Shown here one piece after another: positions 55,175 to 64,000 of a stretch of DNA of 64,000 bases. This DNA comes from Magnolia sinica. Its lineage: Eukaryota; Streptophyta; Magnoliopsida; Magnoliales; Magnoliaceae. Where the stretch lies: positions 37,887,501-37,951,500 of the forward strand of contig NC_080574.1 of assembly GCF_029962835.1 (NCBI RefSeq), in the 5' to 3' direction. Each line of letters begins with the position of its first letter. The first letter of the stretch is position 1. Below the pieces are notes generated by a model, which made no database searches, was not told the origin of the DNA, and worked only from the letters and a program-made list of their open reading frames with translations. Made by a program: the position numbers and the translations under genes.

Positions 55175-56607
55175 TGGGCCCGTTTGGCCGGGCAGATTGG
55201 AAGGGATGAGAATGTTTAAGATTTGAAGAGTGGAATGGCAGTTAGCCCAAATGGCCAATGTGCTCAATTCTAACATTTGAAGAATTGAGCTCACTTGCTA
55301 TTTGGACCGGTTAGATGGACTTTATCCACTCCGCTCAATGCAAAATGGGGTTTCCGCACTTACAAGATAAGGCCCAGATTGGAATTTTCGCCGCACTCCA
55401 ATTGGCGCCTTGTCTATGGACGGAAATTCTCTGTTACTAGCAATTTGGTTGTTGTTGTTGTTACAGTAGCGAATGCATGATATACATGCCATTGAGTTGT
55501 TGTTGTTGTTGTTATTGCTGTAGAGAATGTATGATGGACATGCCATTGCAGTTTCTTTTATTAATGATTGAAGGTTCAAGGATGTGAGCTTAATGCATGA
55601 TTGATATTAAGAGATCATGAACCAATCCACTGTACATGTGGATATGGATTGTTTTTATGCTCCTGAAGTCCAATTGGTGCCTATCAAATGGATGGTTAAA
55701 AAGATGGTTGGTATTCCAATTTCAATGGGCAAAATCAGATGGTTAGGATCATCCAATCAGTGTGATTTACAGTCTTATCTTCATCGGCAGTCAGGCCCAC
55801 TATTTGGACAGCCCTGATGGATAATGCATGTATGCAATGTCTACAGTCTGGAGGGACAGAATATCTTGGTGGTAGTTGGGGTTCACCTCTTCAATCATAG
55901 AAATTTCTTTCATGTAGGGCTGGCAATGGATATCTATTTACCCAACAATCTCAGATTTGGATATGTGATCTTTTACTCAATTAGCTAACTTCTAAGCAGG
56001 TTCAAATGAAAATTCTGAATTGCTTACAAGCTTTGTAGCTTTTAACTCGGCAACATTTCATCTGAAGCTAATTGAATGGGTATGCCATCACCCATTGGGA
56101 ATGTAAAAAGCTATTCATGTCATTTGTGTGTATCTCCTGGGCCACTGCAACTTGCCTCAAAATTCAGTTTGCTTGAAGTTCATTTGTATAAAGGGTAATA
56201 AACTCATTTTCCATGAATTGCATGCAGATCCTACTCTTCACATAATTGGGCGGAAAGTCTCACCTTTTATATTTATTTCAGTCATATTCAATATTCAACA
56301 GGTATGTCCCAACTCATTAGCCAATTGTGGTATCCTTTTCATTTTCCACATTTATCCAACAACAATTTTTTTCACAAAATGATCATGTACATCTGCTATG
56401 TGGACATGTGCATACATAGTTGTCCTATAGATCACTATTCATCTACAAACAGTAATTTGGAAGAGCTACAACTCTTTTCTATTAGTCATAGTGAAAAAAA
56501 TCAGATATAGTGAGTTGATCAAACAGTTGATAGTGAAGATTCAATTATGGTTTTCAGAGGTGATTTTATAGTATGTTGTATCCATAAGTGTAGGTGAGCT
56601 TTACATC
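55175..56607. other. Possible 5' part of the Harbinger element and flank
   Basis: GGGCCCGTTTGGCCGGG at about 55176 looks like a PIF/Harbinger-type terminus, but it is not preceded by TAA or TTA. 55437-55545 contains a local duplication with (GTT)n (GCATGATATACATGCCATTG versus GTATGATGGACATGCCATTG). No gene is seen before the ATG at 56608. Confidence 0.35.
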
Positions 56608-58013
56608 ATGGATAGCGACGATGACAACAATTTGGCTGATTCCGTTGTGCTTCTTGCGGTTGCCGCATGCGTTGATGCTGTTGGAAAATATTATCGTCAC
56701 TATATGTTTAGACAACCGGCGCGTCAAGGGCATGACGAGAGGACAAGATTTATCAACTCTATCATTCATGTAAATGACAGGGACTATCTTACTCAGTTGA
56801 GGATGAAACGAGAAAGTTTCTTTCGATTATGTAACATATTACGTGAGAGAACACAACTTCGCGATACTCGTAACGTTAGTCTTAAGGAACAACTAGTCAT
56901 CTTCCTACATACAGTTGGACAAAACGTGCGTAATTGCGTGATAGGACATAGGTTCATACGTTCAGGTGAAACCGTAAGTCGTCACTTTCACCGTGTGCTA
57001 GATGCAATAGTGTCTTTATACCATGAATTTGTTAAGTAGGTTGGTATTGACACCCCCGCTGAGATTCAATCAAATCCCTACTGGGCCACTTATTTTCAGG
57101 TACCATTTTTCATGAAAGACTCTTCTGTTGTTATTTTCGAATAAGTTAACGTGTTATATATTGTCTTATGAATGAAATTCGACATAATGTCGGATAGGAT
57201 TGTGTTGGTGCAATTGACGGAACGCATATTCCCGCTCATGTGGAAGCATCTCAGCACCCAAGCTTTCGCAACAGGAAGGGTATCGTGTCTCAAAATGTAC
57301 TTGTTGCTTGTTCCTTTGACATGACATTTATATACGTGCTAGCCGGGTGGGAGGGTTCTGCTTCGGATGCAAGGGTCCTACATAACGCTTTGACGCGAAG
57401 TGATGATCCACTACTCGTCCCGCAAGGTAATCGATTTTCACCAATAGTTGGCAATATTTTCCACCGTAACATCATACTCAACACACTAATACCAAAACTA
57501 CAAATTTAACATAATGTAAGAAAATATTTCGTCGTTGACGCGGGAGATGCTCACTCACCTGGCTTCATGGCGCCTTATCGCGGCGTTCGATACCATCTGC
57601 AAGAGTATCGAACTGGGAGAGCACCTATGAATATGAAAGAGTTATTTAACTACTGACATGCGCAATTGCGTAATGCAATTGGGCGTTGTTTTCGTGTAAT
57701 GAAGGGCAGATTTCCAATTCTGAAGACGGCCGCACAATATCCATTTGAAACACAAGTCAAGATTGTAGTAACATGTTGTGTGATACATAATTTCATGCAT
57801 CGGGAAGACGAAACTGACCAAGATTTACAGGATGTTGGTATATCTGTGGGCGACTCTGAGAGTAATCCTACACCAAATGAGGTATCAACAATGGATGAGC
57901 GGCAGTGGCTAGTTCAGGTGACCCAGCGGGAGAAAGATGCTTGGATGAGAGCTCGTGATCAGATTGTAGAGCGCATGTGGGCGGATGCCCAACTAAATAG
58001 TAGGAATAGATAA
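56608..58013 (+). pseudogene. PIF/Harbinger transposase (HARBI1-like), disrupted
   Basis: Exon 1 (56608-57099) encodes a helix-turn-helix region with LRMKRESFFRLCNILRE and HRFIRSGETVSRHFHRVLDA, and has an in-frame TAG at 57037-57039. A 98-bp intron (GT at 57100, AG at 57196-57197) joins exon 2 (57198-57426). Exon 2 starts DCVGAIDGTHIPAH, with the first catalytic Asp at 57216-57218. After a second intron, the frame resumes at about 57522 with KYFVVDAGDAHSPGFM (second Asp at 57537-57539). It has TGA at 57654-57656, then QLRNAIGRCFRVMKGRFPIL and ends at TAA 58011-58013. The acceptor of intron 2 is one or two bases out of register. In this family the third catalytic residue is Glu in 'I-E-R-x-F'. 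Here it is Gly (GGG at 57681-57683), so the enzyme would be dead even without the stops. Confidence 0.9.
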
Positions 58014-58236
58014 GAGAATTTTATAAATACTTTGACTGATGAGAGAGACATTTAAACCACTTTGCTTTGTATACATGTATAAGAAATTATATTCGAGTTG
58101 GCACCTAGTCATTTTGATATAACATATTTTCTTGATACAATTATTTAGTCTTCATGTCGAATATATTCGGTAGTAGAATTGTATACATTAATTTATTTTC
58201 TGTTAATAACCATTTTTCCATGTATAATTAGGTGGA

Positions 58237-59421
58237 ATGTCTGACAATTGGGTATGTAGTACACCAACACTGACGCCGTCCCCAGTGAGAACTCTGGCTT
58301 GTCCGACACGTTCTTCTCCGCGTGCGAAGTCTGTGAAATCACTTGCTGAGCCTCTATCGCGAGCCGCAAAAATTCAGTGGACAAGAACAATGGATCAAAT
58401 AATGTTCGACATCTTGATTGAGCAGATAGCTTTAGGCCGAAAGGCAGATAATGGATTTAAGAGAGAAGCATATCATGCGGCCCCTGAGGAGGTTTCTAGG
58501 AGGACTGAAATTTCTTTAAACTGGCAAAACGTCCAAAACCGATTGCGATATTACAAGAAAGTGTACAACGAAATAAAGGATATGCTAGCCGCAAGTGGTT
58601 TTGGATGGGACTGTGAGCGAATGGTTGTCACAGCACCTGACGAAGTTTGGGAAGAGTACCTCAAGGTTAGGATCGTTTACAACACCTATTTTACTTCAAT
58701 GACGTATATTTGTTAAAATTATCTCTCTTACTTATATCTATTCGAATATCATCTACTTACCAACTCCTTTCCTTGTATGTAGTCGCATCCGAGAGCAGAA
58801 AGATTACGTGGTAAGCGAATAGAACGAATGGACGATTTAGCAGTGATCGTAGGTTCAGACCATGCAACAGGCCGCTACGCCCAGGGAAGCAGAAACATGG
58901 CCGCGTCTTCATCTCGTATTCAACGAGATCTGAATGAAGCTTAGACGGACCTAGACGATGACACCGATGCGCCTATCGATATTTCTGAGGAAAATCTGAG
59001 GGATTCGATTGGAAATTATCAATTTTCGAATGAAAGCCATCGAGCTTCAGGGAATCGCTCATTCCGCACCACTCCCAACCGAGCGACTGATTCCGGTAGT
59101 AGTCGTGGTGGGAGTACGACAACAAAAAGGATGCAATCTGCTCATCCCTGTGACGTCCTTGGTTTATCTCTAGATGGTGTGGCAGATGCAATTGCCAAAT
59201 TTGGACTTGGCAATTCAGTCAACCGCACAAGTAAAGTCCTGGACATCCTCGAAGAGGTTACGGGGCTAACCAACAATGAGTTCGTTCAGGTTGGTCAGCT
59301 TCTGAGCAAGGATAAACATCTAGCATCCTTTTTCGTAAGCCTTCGACCAGAGCGAAGGGTCGATTGGTTGAAAAAAATACTGTCTGATATGAATGGTAAT
59401 GTTGGTGGGGGTTCTACTTGA
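58237..59421 (+). pseudogene. Myb/SANT-like DNA-binding protein of the PIF/Harbinger element, one stop
   Basis: Exon 1 (58237-58665) contains the Myb_DNA-bind_3 type domain: AKIQWTRTMDQIMFDILIEQ, then NWQNVQNRLRYYKKVYNEIK, then GFGWDCERMVVTAPDEVWEE. A 117-bp intron (58666-58782) joins exon 2 (58783-59421), SHPRAERLRGKRIERMDDLA, then a Ser/Asp-rich linker. A C-terminal helical part (ILEEVTGLTNNEFVQVGQLL, SLRPERRVDWLKKIL) follows before TGA at 59419-59421. A TAG at 58942-58944 interrupts exon 2. In plant Harbinger elements this second protein binds the transposon ends and partners the transposase. It lies 224 bp downstream of the transposase, on the same strand. Confidence 0.9.
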
Positions 59422-59687
59422 TGGATATATCAACCTTAATTACACTATTATATAGGTGACTAAATTTGATGGGATATGTAATAACTATACTTGTATTTTT
59501 GTTGAATTTGGTGTGGTGATACCGTATTTTATGTTTTTGGATATTCATACTCTATAACACATGCATGACAGTATGTTTTGGGTCATTCTAAAATGCCTTT
59601 TAAAGTGCGATTAGCTTTATATGCTTTTATATATCCATTATATAATATGCACAATTGCGTATCTTGGTTCTGTTTATGTGAATGCAG

Positions 59688-60059
59688 ATGGGTTCAAGTA
59701 AGTATTACATCGTACTCATTGGTCGTCGACCTGGCATATATATGTCTTGGGATGAGGCACGATTGCAGGTAGAAGGATACAATGGTGCCAGACATCGATC
59801 CTTCAAATCAATCCAAGATGCAACTGCATGGTAGAATTCTAACCAAGCAAGTACAAGTAGTGAGATAATGACCCAGAGTTCTGATGACGTTGAAAAACTG
59901 ACCTATGCCACTAATTCTATTCGAGATATTTCTAGATCTATGGTGTGCAGGAGTACTCAAACAGTTGATACACCCACGATTGACTGGGAAAGAGTGGCTG
60001 CATTAGTAATAGGCATCCTGGTTACATTCTTCATATTATATATAACCATTGAGTTATAG
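59688..60059 (+). pseudogene. RNase H1 N-terminal (viroplasmin-like) domain protein with C-terminal transmembrane segment, one in-frame stop
   Basis: A splice-acceptor-like TTTATGTGAATGCAG precedes ATG at 59688. The first 48 codons read MGSSKYYIVLIGRRPGIYMS, then WDEARLQVEGYNGARHRSFK and SIQDATAW. This matches the RNase H1 N-terminal/caulimovirus-VI domain pattern ('KYYVV..GR.PGIY.SW.EC..QV.G..GA..KSF'). TAG at 59832-59834 follows. The same frame then continues (NSNQASTSSEIMTQSSDD...) to a hydrophobic stretch near the end (ALVIGILVTFFILYITI) and a TAG at 60057-60059. There is no catalytic RNase H domain. The ORF sits 266 bp after the Myb-like ORF and in the same strand, so it is probably part of, or travels with, the Harbinger element. 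I know of no standard role for it in this transposon class. Confidence 0.75.
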
Positions 60060-61230
60060 GAAATGTGTTCCACCACTTATTCTAACACAGTTGTTGATAG
60101 ACATCAGATAGTTGATTCCAGTATCGTTTTTCTTCGGCATGTATAACTCAGGAATATTTATATGTTTTAACTTTATATAAATATGTATGTACTAAATACT
60201 AGCTGATCTATTTCCAGTAACATGTGTTTTCATCTACTGTATGCATTACATTCCTTTAACCATCGCCTAATAGTTGTGAGTGAAAATGGAGTCAACAGCT
60301 TTTGGACCGACTATGAGAAGAAAATTTTCCAAGGAGCAGGTATGATGTTCCGAAATCCTATCGATTATATTATAAGTATATATAATATGTGCACGCATGT
60401 GTAGATATATAAGTCAATCAATTGCAAGAGAATGACTACTGGATCAATGGAGGATCGTGTGTTAAATTGGTATGTTTAATTTTTTCATTCTCTCAATACA
60501 AATCATCACATACTAACATATTCCGTCTTTAATAAGTAGTAACACATGATCTGGTAGAAGCATATGAAGCAGTTTACTGGGTCAATGTAGGATGATTTTA
60601 ATGTTAAACCATATATTATCTTCCTCAGGTTTGACATGATTCCCACCAAATATCTACGTATTCATAACTTGTGCCTAATTTAATTGAGTAAACAATTTGG
60701 GATTGATTGCCTTGAGTCTACATCCTTCCACAGTAAGGTCACGCAACATACAACCACGCAAGCCTGCATCCAAGTCAAGGTCTTGATTCTCTCGGCATGT
60801 GTGAGTTTTAGCGAATGGACTGGAAGATTTATATCAGGTCCATATGTACATTATTTTTTTTTTTCTTACAGATGATTACAACATGCATGAAAATGAGTTA
60901 GGATTTCATCATATTTCGTATTGCTTTTGCCGACAAACATTCATGTCTCTAGTTCACGATCCGTAAGGTGCCTCCATCTTTCCGATCTATCACACTACAT
61001 AGACATTGTGGTCCTCATGTAGAGGAGATTGGAGGAACATGACAGAGGAACCGAAGATATTTGGGTGATTTAAAAAAAATGAGGTTTTCTGTTTGTTGCA
61101 TGTAACTAAATCGTTGACTGTGGCTTATGTCTTTTAGTGATAGCGTCTATATAATGAATATAGTATATTTTCTGTTTCTGGACATATGTTAACCAGTATT
61201 GTCAAGGCTGTGATCCACCCAATGTAGCTA
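60060..61230. other. 3' flank of the Harbinger coding region
   Basis: 60286-60339 is an exon-like piece (ATG, 18 codons MESTAFGPTMRRKFSKEQ, then CAG followed by GTATGATG). It may be a spare first exon of a Myb-like protein, but nothing acceptable follows. Otherwise no gene is seen, and the transposon's right end could not be located. Confidence 0.35.
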
Positions 61231-61234
61231 ATTG

Positions 61235-61440
61235 CTGCTAGTCGGTGTGGTGGACCCGACCATGATGTATAGCTTCCATCCATGCCATCAATTTTTTATT
61301 TTTTTATTTTTAAATTTAGATGGTTTCATGGTACGAGACCAATCTATGAAAATTTCATATTCCGACGTGGACGACGTATCAGGAAACCAATTCAGAACAG
61401 TGTTGGTGATTACAACTCTTTAGGTGAGCCACATAAATTG
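61235..61440. mobile_element. Diverged family-P MITE fragment
   Basis: GTGGACCCGACCATGATGTA, TCCATCCATGCCATCAA and GGTTTCATGGTACGAGACC follow the family order, interrupted by an A/T-rich insertion at about 61290-61316. Confidence 0.45.
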
Positions 61441-61544
61441 GTTTTGATCTTCCTATAGTTGATTAGTTGATTTCTTTGAATCTTGGCTGTTGGGCTTGAT
61501 CAATGTGTTGGATATCAAATTAGCGACGACAGTGGGCCAGACGT

Positions 61545-62065
61545 TGAATTGACGTCTGTCTCTCCATGAATAATCTTCTTTCCTGAACTGGGGCCCACAG
61601 CGAACCTGATAGGCTTATCTACACCCTCCATCCATTTTTCTAGCTAGTTTGAGGCATTGCCTATTAAACTTGACGCATTCGAAAACGTAGATGTATTAAC
61701 CTGTACTGGACCGTACCAGCAGAAATGGGAATAATGATTCCCACCGTTAATTTCTTCGTAGGACCGACGAATGAGATTTATTTGTCATTCTACGTTTTCC
61801 TAAGTTCTATGTAGACGAAGGGAAAAAAACCAATATCAGATTGATAAAAACTGTACCCCAGAAAACATACTTCACAAATGAGTTCAATTGATACTGTATC
61901 CTGTGGTGTGGTCCACTTGATCTTTGGGTGTGCTACAAGTATTAATTAAGCACATATTTGTATCTACTAAAATGAATGGACGGTGCTGATTGAACACAGA
62001 TGCCACCATTGGTCCCACATATCAGCCGTACAGTGGGTGAAGTTAGATGGAGAGGCGTCCGCATT
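61545..62065. mobile_element. Palindromic MITE, family P
   Basis: The left end GAATTGACGTCTGTCTCTCC pairs with the right end GGAGAGGCGTCCGCATTC. The centre has AATGAGATTTATTTGTCATT, and the right arm has GTGTGGTCCACTTGATCTTT and GAATGGACGGTGCTGATTG. It lacks coding capacity. Confidence 0.75.
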
Positions 62066-62283
62066 CGGTATGCAGTGGAATCCCACCGATTAAACGAACA
62101 GAAGCTCTTTCAAAAACTCATGGGATAGTTGCAATCCCATGAAACCCAAACAGGGCCCGGCGACGCATGGTATACAGATTTACACCACAGTCCCTCGACA
62201 ACGCCCTGGGCATCATAAATGCATGGGATGGTTGTAATTTCATCCCATGTAATCCGCTGTAACTCACGCGCCCAAACACGCCC
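62066..62283. mobile_element. Stacked right-hand ends of Tourist-type MITEs
   Basis: Two right-end-like sequences follow each other: CCCAAACAGGGCCC at about 62147-62160 and CGCCCAAACACGCCC ending at 62283. The second shares its TAA with the next element's left duplication. CATGGGAT(A/G)GTTG words occur in both. The matching left ends are not recognised, so these are truncated copies. Confidence 0.5.
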
Positions 62284-62286
62284 TAA

Positions 62287-62882
62287 GGGCCTGTTTGGCC
62301 GGACCGATCCCACGGTATTAGGTGGGATGGGATTCAAAAAACATCATTATTACCCATGGCAGGGACTGTTCTATGTTGCGATAAGCTTAATTCTCTTTTT
62401 TATTTGTAATACAGTGGTACATTGAAAGGATATACTCACCATCATTTGAAACTATTGACAATAACACACATGTGTTATATCTAAACCATTTATTTGTTTT
62501 GTAACCTCATTTTATGGCATGGGCCTAAAAATGAGGCAGATCCAAAACTTATGTAGCCCCAAAGAAGTTTTCAACGGTAAGTATTCAATCCCCGTTGCTT
62601 TCTATGGTGGGGTCCACTTGAGCTTTAGATCTATCTGATTTTTCACCCATGCTCTAAAATGATCTCAAAAAATGGGTGGACGGTGTGGATATAGCCCACA
62701 CATCATGGTGGGACCTACACAAGTTACTAACATTGAGTGATATTAGCACGGGACCGATACGATTCCATCTAGCCTACTTCCAAGCTTTTCCACTCTTCCC
62801 AAACATGGAGTGGAATTGGCACAGGACCAGATGCAATTCCATCCCACCTAAGCCCATCTAATCCAGCTGGCCAAACAGACCC
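62287..62882. mobile_element. Tourist-like MITE with TAA target duplication, carrying a nested family-P MITE
   Basis: The left end GGGCCTGTTTGGCC pairs with the right end GGCCAAACAGACCC. TAA lies directly outside both (62284-62286 and 62883-62885). The subterminal GGTGGGATGGGATT is inverted as AATTCCATCCCACC. A family-P copy occupies the middle (about 62440-62735), shown by TGGCATGGGCCTAAAAATGA and its inverse wording. It sits about 150-750 bp upstream of the leader of the 63.66-kb gene and may carry part of its promoter. Confidence 0.85.
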
Positions 62883-62885
62883 TAA

Positions 62886-63661
62886 AAGTTGCTGGCAAAC
62901 TACTTTCTCTCCGCGTGCATTGAGCGTGCCAAACACACCGGTCGCATAGAATACGCCACGCTCGAGGTTTGAGAGGGAGAAGACGGCAGCAGAAATACCA
63001 AATCGCCTGCAGCTGCTGCAATCGACCGAATGGCATAAAAGCCGCTTCTTATTGTCTGCTCTCCATTTGTCTCATTCTCTCTCTCTCTCTTACCCTTTTC
63101 TCCCTTGTTTTCTTCCTTTTCCAAACTTCTTCCGCTGTAGGCATCTCCCCTCTAAAATGGCAATTCTTCTCCATCCTTCTCCGTTTTCTTCTTTGTCCTC
63201 TCTCCTTCTTCCACAACAAAATCCTATCTCTTTTCTCAGCTTCAAAATCGCAGAATTCTCTACTTCGAATCGCTGGAAGGAGCTCTGGAGGAGCGGCAAC
63301 GGCATCTTGAGCAGTTCCTCGCTGTGGTGGAAGGGTTCAAACGCTCCTTCCCTTTCTTTGTTCTTTTTCCTTCGAAGGTCAGAGCTTAGATCAGTTTTCC
63401 TTTCAAAATCCTACAATTCTGCCGCAGATTGCTGGAAAGAGCTCGGAAGGAGCGGAAATGGTGTCTCTGAAGTAGTTCTGTTTGAAGTGTGTCTCTTTCT
63501 CTGCTCCTTTTTGTTGAAAAGTCAAACCTGAGATCGCTTCTCGGAGTTGAAACTGTAGACATCTGATGTATATCTGTGTTTATCGATTCTCCTCCTTTTC
63601 TTCTAGACAAAAACTCTAGATCGCTTCTCATATTCGAAACCCAAAGTCACCAGGAGTGGAA
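62886..63661 (+). promoter_or_regulatory. Promoter and 5' leader of the 63.66-kb gene, with a 5-codon uORF
   Basis: GGCATAAAAG at about 63032-63041 is a possible TATA element. A CT-rich leader follows from about 63065. Three degenerate copies of one block are spaced along the leader: 63270-63314, 63430-63475 and 63640-63680. The last contains the real ATG. The middle copy includes ATGGTGTCTCTGAAGTAG (63458-63475), a complete uORF of five codons. The leader has several long but unsupported open frames. Confidence 0.5.
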
Positions 63662-64000
63662 ATGGCATCTCTGCAGGAGCTTCTTGCAGAGGAAGGGTTT
63701 AGAGGTGGGAAAACGTCATTGCGTTCCTCAGGGACCTTTTTCGGATTGAAGGCTGTAAGTATGCCGCTTTATCTTTACCATGAACAGAGTCCTGTAGCTT
63801 CTGCACCAAATGTTGGAATTAGGACTGAAAGGACTAGGTCCGATGTTTCTAAGCATGGATCTAGAATCGAATTGCAGAAAAATGAGAGAGCCAGAGTTAG
63901 GAGATCTAGGACTGATCTGCATGAAATTGAGAGGTTGGTCGTCGAATCTAAGAAAAGCATGCGGGATATTAAGATAGATGAAGAAAGAGAATGTGATGAT
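63662..64000 (+). CDS. N-terminal part of a plant protein starting MASLQELLAEEGF (probable WD40/E3-like family), cut by window end
   Basis: From ATG at 63662 the frame stays open for 113 codons to the last base. It reads MASLQELLAEEGFRGGK, later VSMPLYLYHEQS, then an Arg/Lys/Glu-rich region (RVRRSRTDLHEIERLVVE). From memory, plant proteins of about 900-1000 residues with a C-terminal WD40 region begin in this way ('MASLQELLAEEGFE...' and '...LPIYICHDR...'). The match is a recollection and the domains are outside the window. A perfect GTAAGT donor word is present at about 63754, but the frame beyond it continues the family pattern, so I treat it as unused. The start is chosen because of the family N-terminus; the upstream ATG at 63458 opens only a short uORF. 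Confidence 0.65.
   Translation, partial: MASLQELLAEEGFRGGKTSLRSSGTFFGLKAVSMPLYLYHEQSPVASAPNVGIRTERTRSDVSKHGSRIELQKNERARVRRSRTDLHEIERLVVESKKSMRDIKIDEERECDD

Noticed and set aside
55176..62160. GGGCCCGTTTGG at 55176 and CCCAAACAGGGCCC at about 62147 as the two ends of a 7-kb Harbinger element
   Set aside because: There is no TAA/TTA or other 3-bp duplication, the subterminal parts do not match, and the right-hand one looks like a truncated MITE end.
63754..63759. GTAAGT as the donor ending exon 1 of the 63.66-kb gene
   Set aside because: The frame beyond it stays open to the window end and continues the pattern I remember for the family; transcripts would settle it.
1..64000. tRNA genes
   Set aside because: The only box A/box B pairs I found belong to SINEs; no cloverleaf could be supported by eye.

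Overview
The window looks like nuclear DNA of a flowering plant. It has spliced genes with GT-AG introns, one of them 12.4 kb long. The repeats are typical of plants: Ty3/gypsy and Ty1/copia remnants, an L1-type LINE, tRNA-derived SINEs, a PIF/Harbinger transposon and many MITEs. AT-rich spacers and long (CT)n, (GA)n, (TA)n and (GT)n tracts separate them. One MITE family recurs about ten times with the wording 'GGGCCCACCATGATGTATGT ... ACGCCGTCCAT'. I associate it from memory with magnoliid genomes (camphor or tulip-tree type). That lineage is an inference and was not tested.

Layout. 58-5658 is a solo Ty3/gypsy-type LTR bounded by a 5-bp target duplication. It is unusually long because of internal tandem repeats and older insertions. 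5.7-11.3 kb holds a decayed gypsy-type gag on the minus strand with a SINE inside it. A hairpin-ended MITE lies at 11475-12035. A small host gene occupies 13090-26712: three exons, 133 residues, AATAAA after the stop. Its first intron contains LTR-like remnants, minisatellites, a copia pseudogene and a fold-back MITE. 26.8-37 kb is repeat-rich intergenic DNA with a LINE 3' end, a copia RNase H fragment, a perfect fold-back, a solo-LTR-like element inside a Tourist-like MITE, and a SINE with a 13-bp target duplication. A minus-strand copia pseudogene (37.3-42 kb) appears to have inserted into a gypsy pol fragment. 42.4-51.5 kb is a dense cluster of MITEs. It includes two more hairpin-ended copies and a compound palindromic element carrying 21-bp tandem arrays, part of which is duplicated. 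53.1-53.8 kb has a Tourist-like MITE beside one isolated WD40-protein exon. 56.6-60.1 kb is a degenerate PIF/Harbinger element with a transposase, a Myb/SANT-like protein and an unexpected third ORF (RNase H1 N-terminal/viroplasmin-like domain plus a transmembrane tail). 61.2-62.9 kb is stacked MITEs. From about 63.0 kb a host gene begins on the plus strand and runs off the end of the window.

Only two host genes look intact: the small protein gene at 13.1-26.7 kb and the partial gene from 63662. The strongest candidate for something undescribed is the three-ORF Harbinger element. Other notable items are the hairpin-ended MITE family, the compound palindrome whose duplication history can be read from a shared SINE insertion, and the second gene's leader, which repeats a degenerate version of its own start-codon region.
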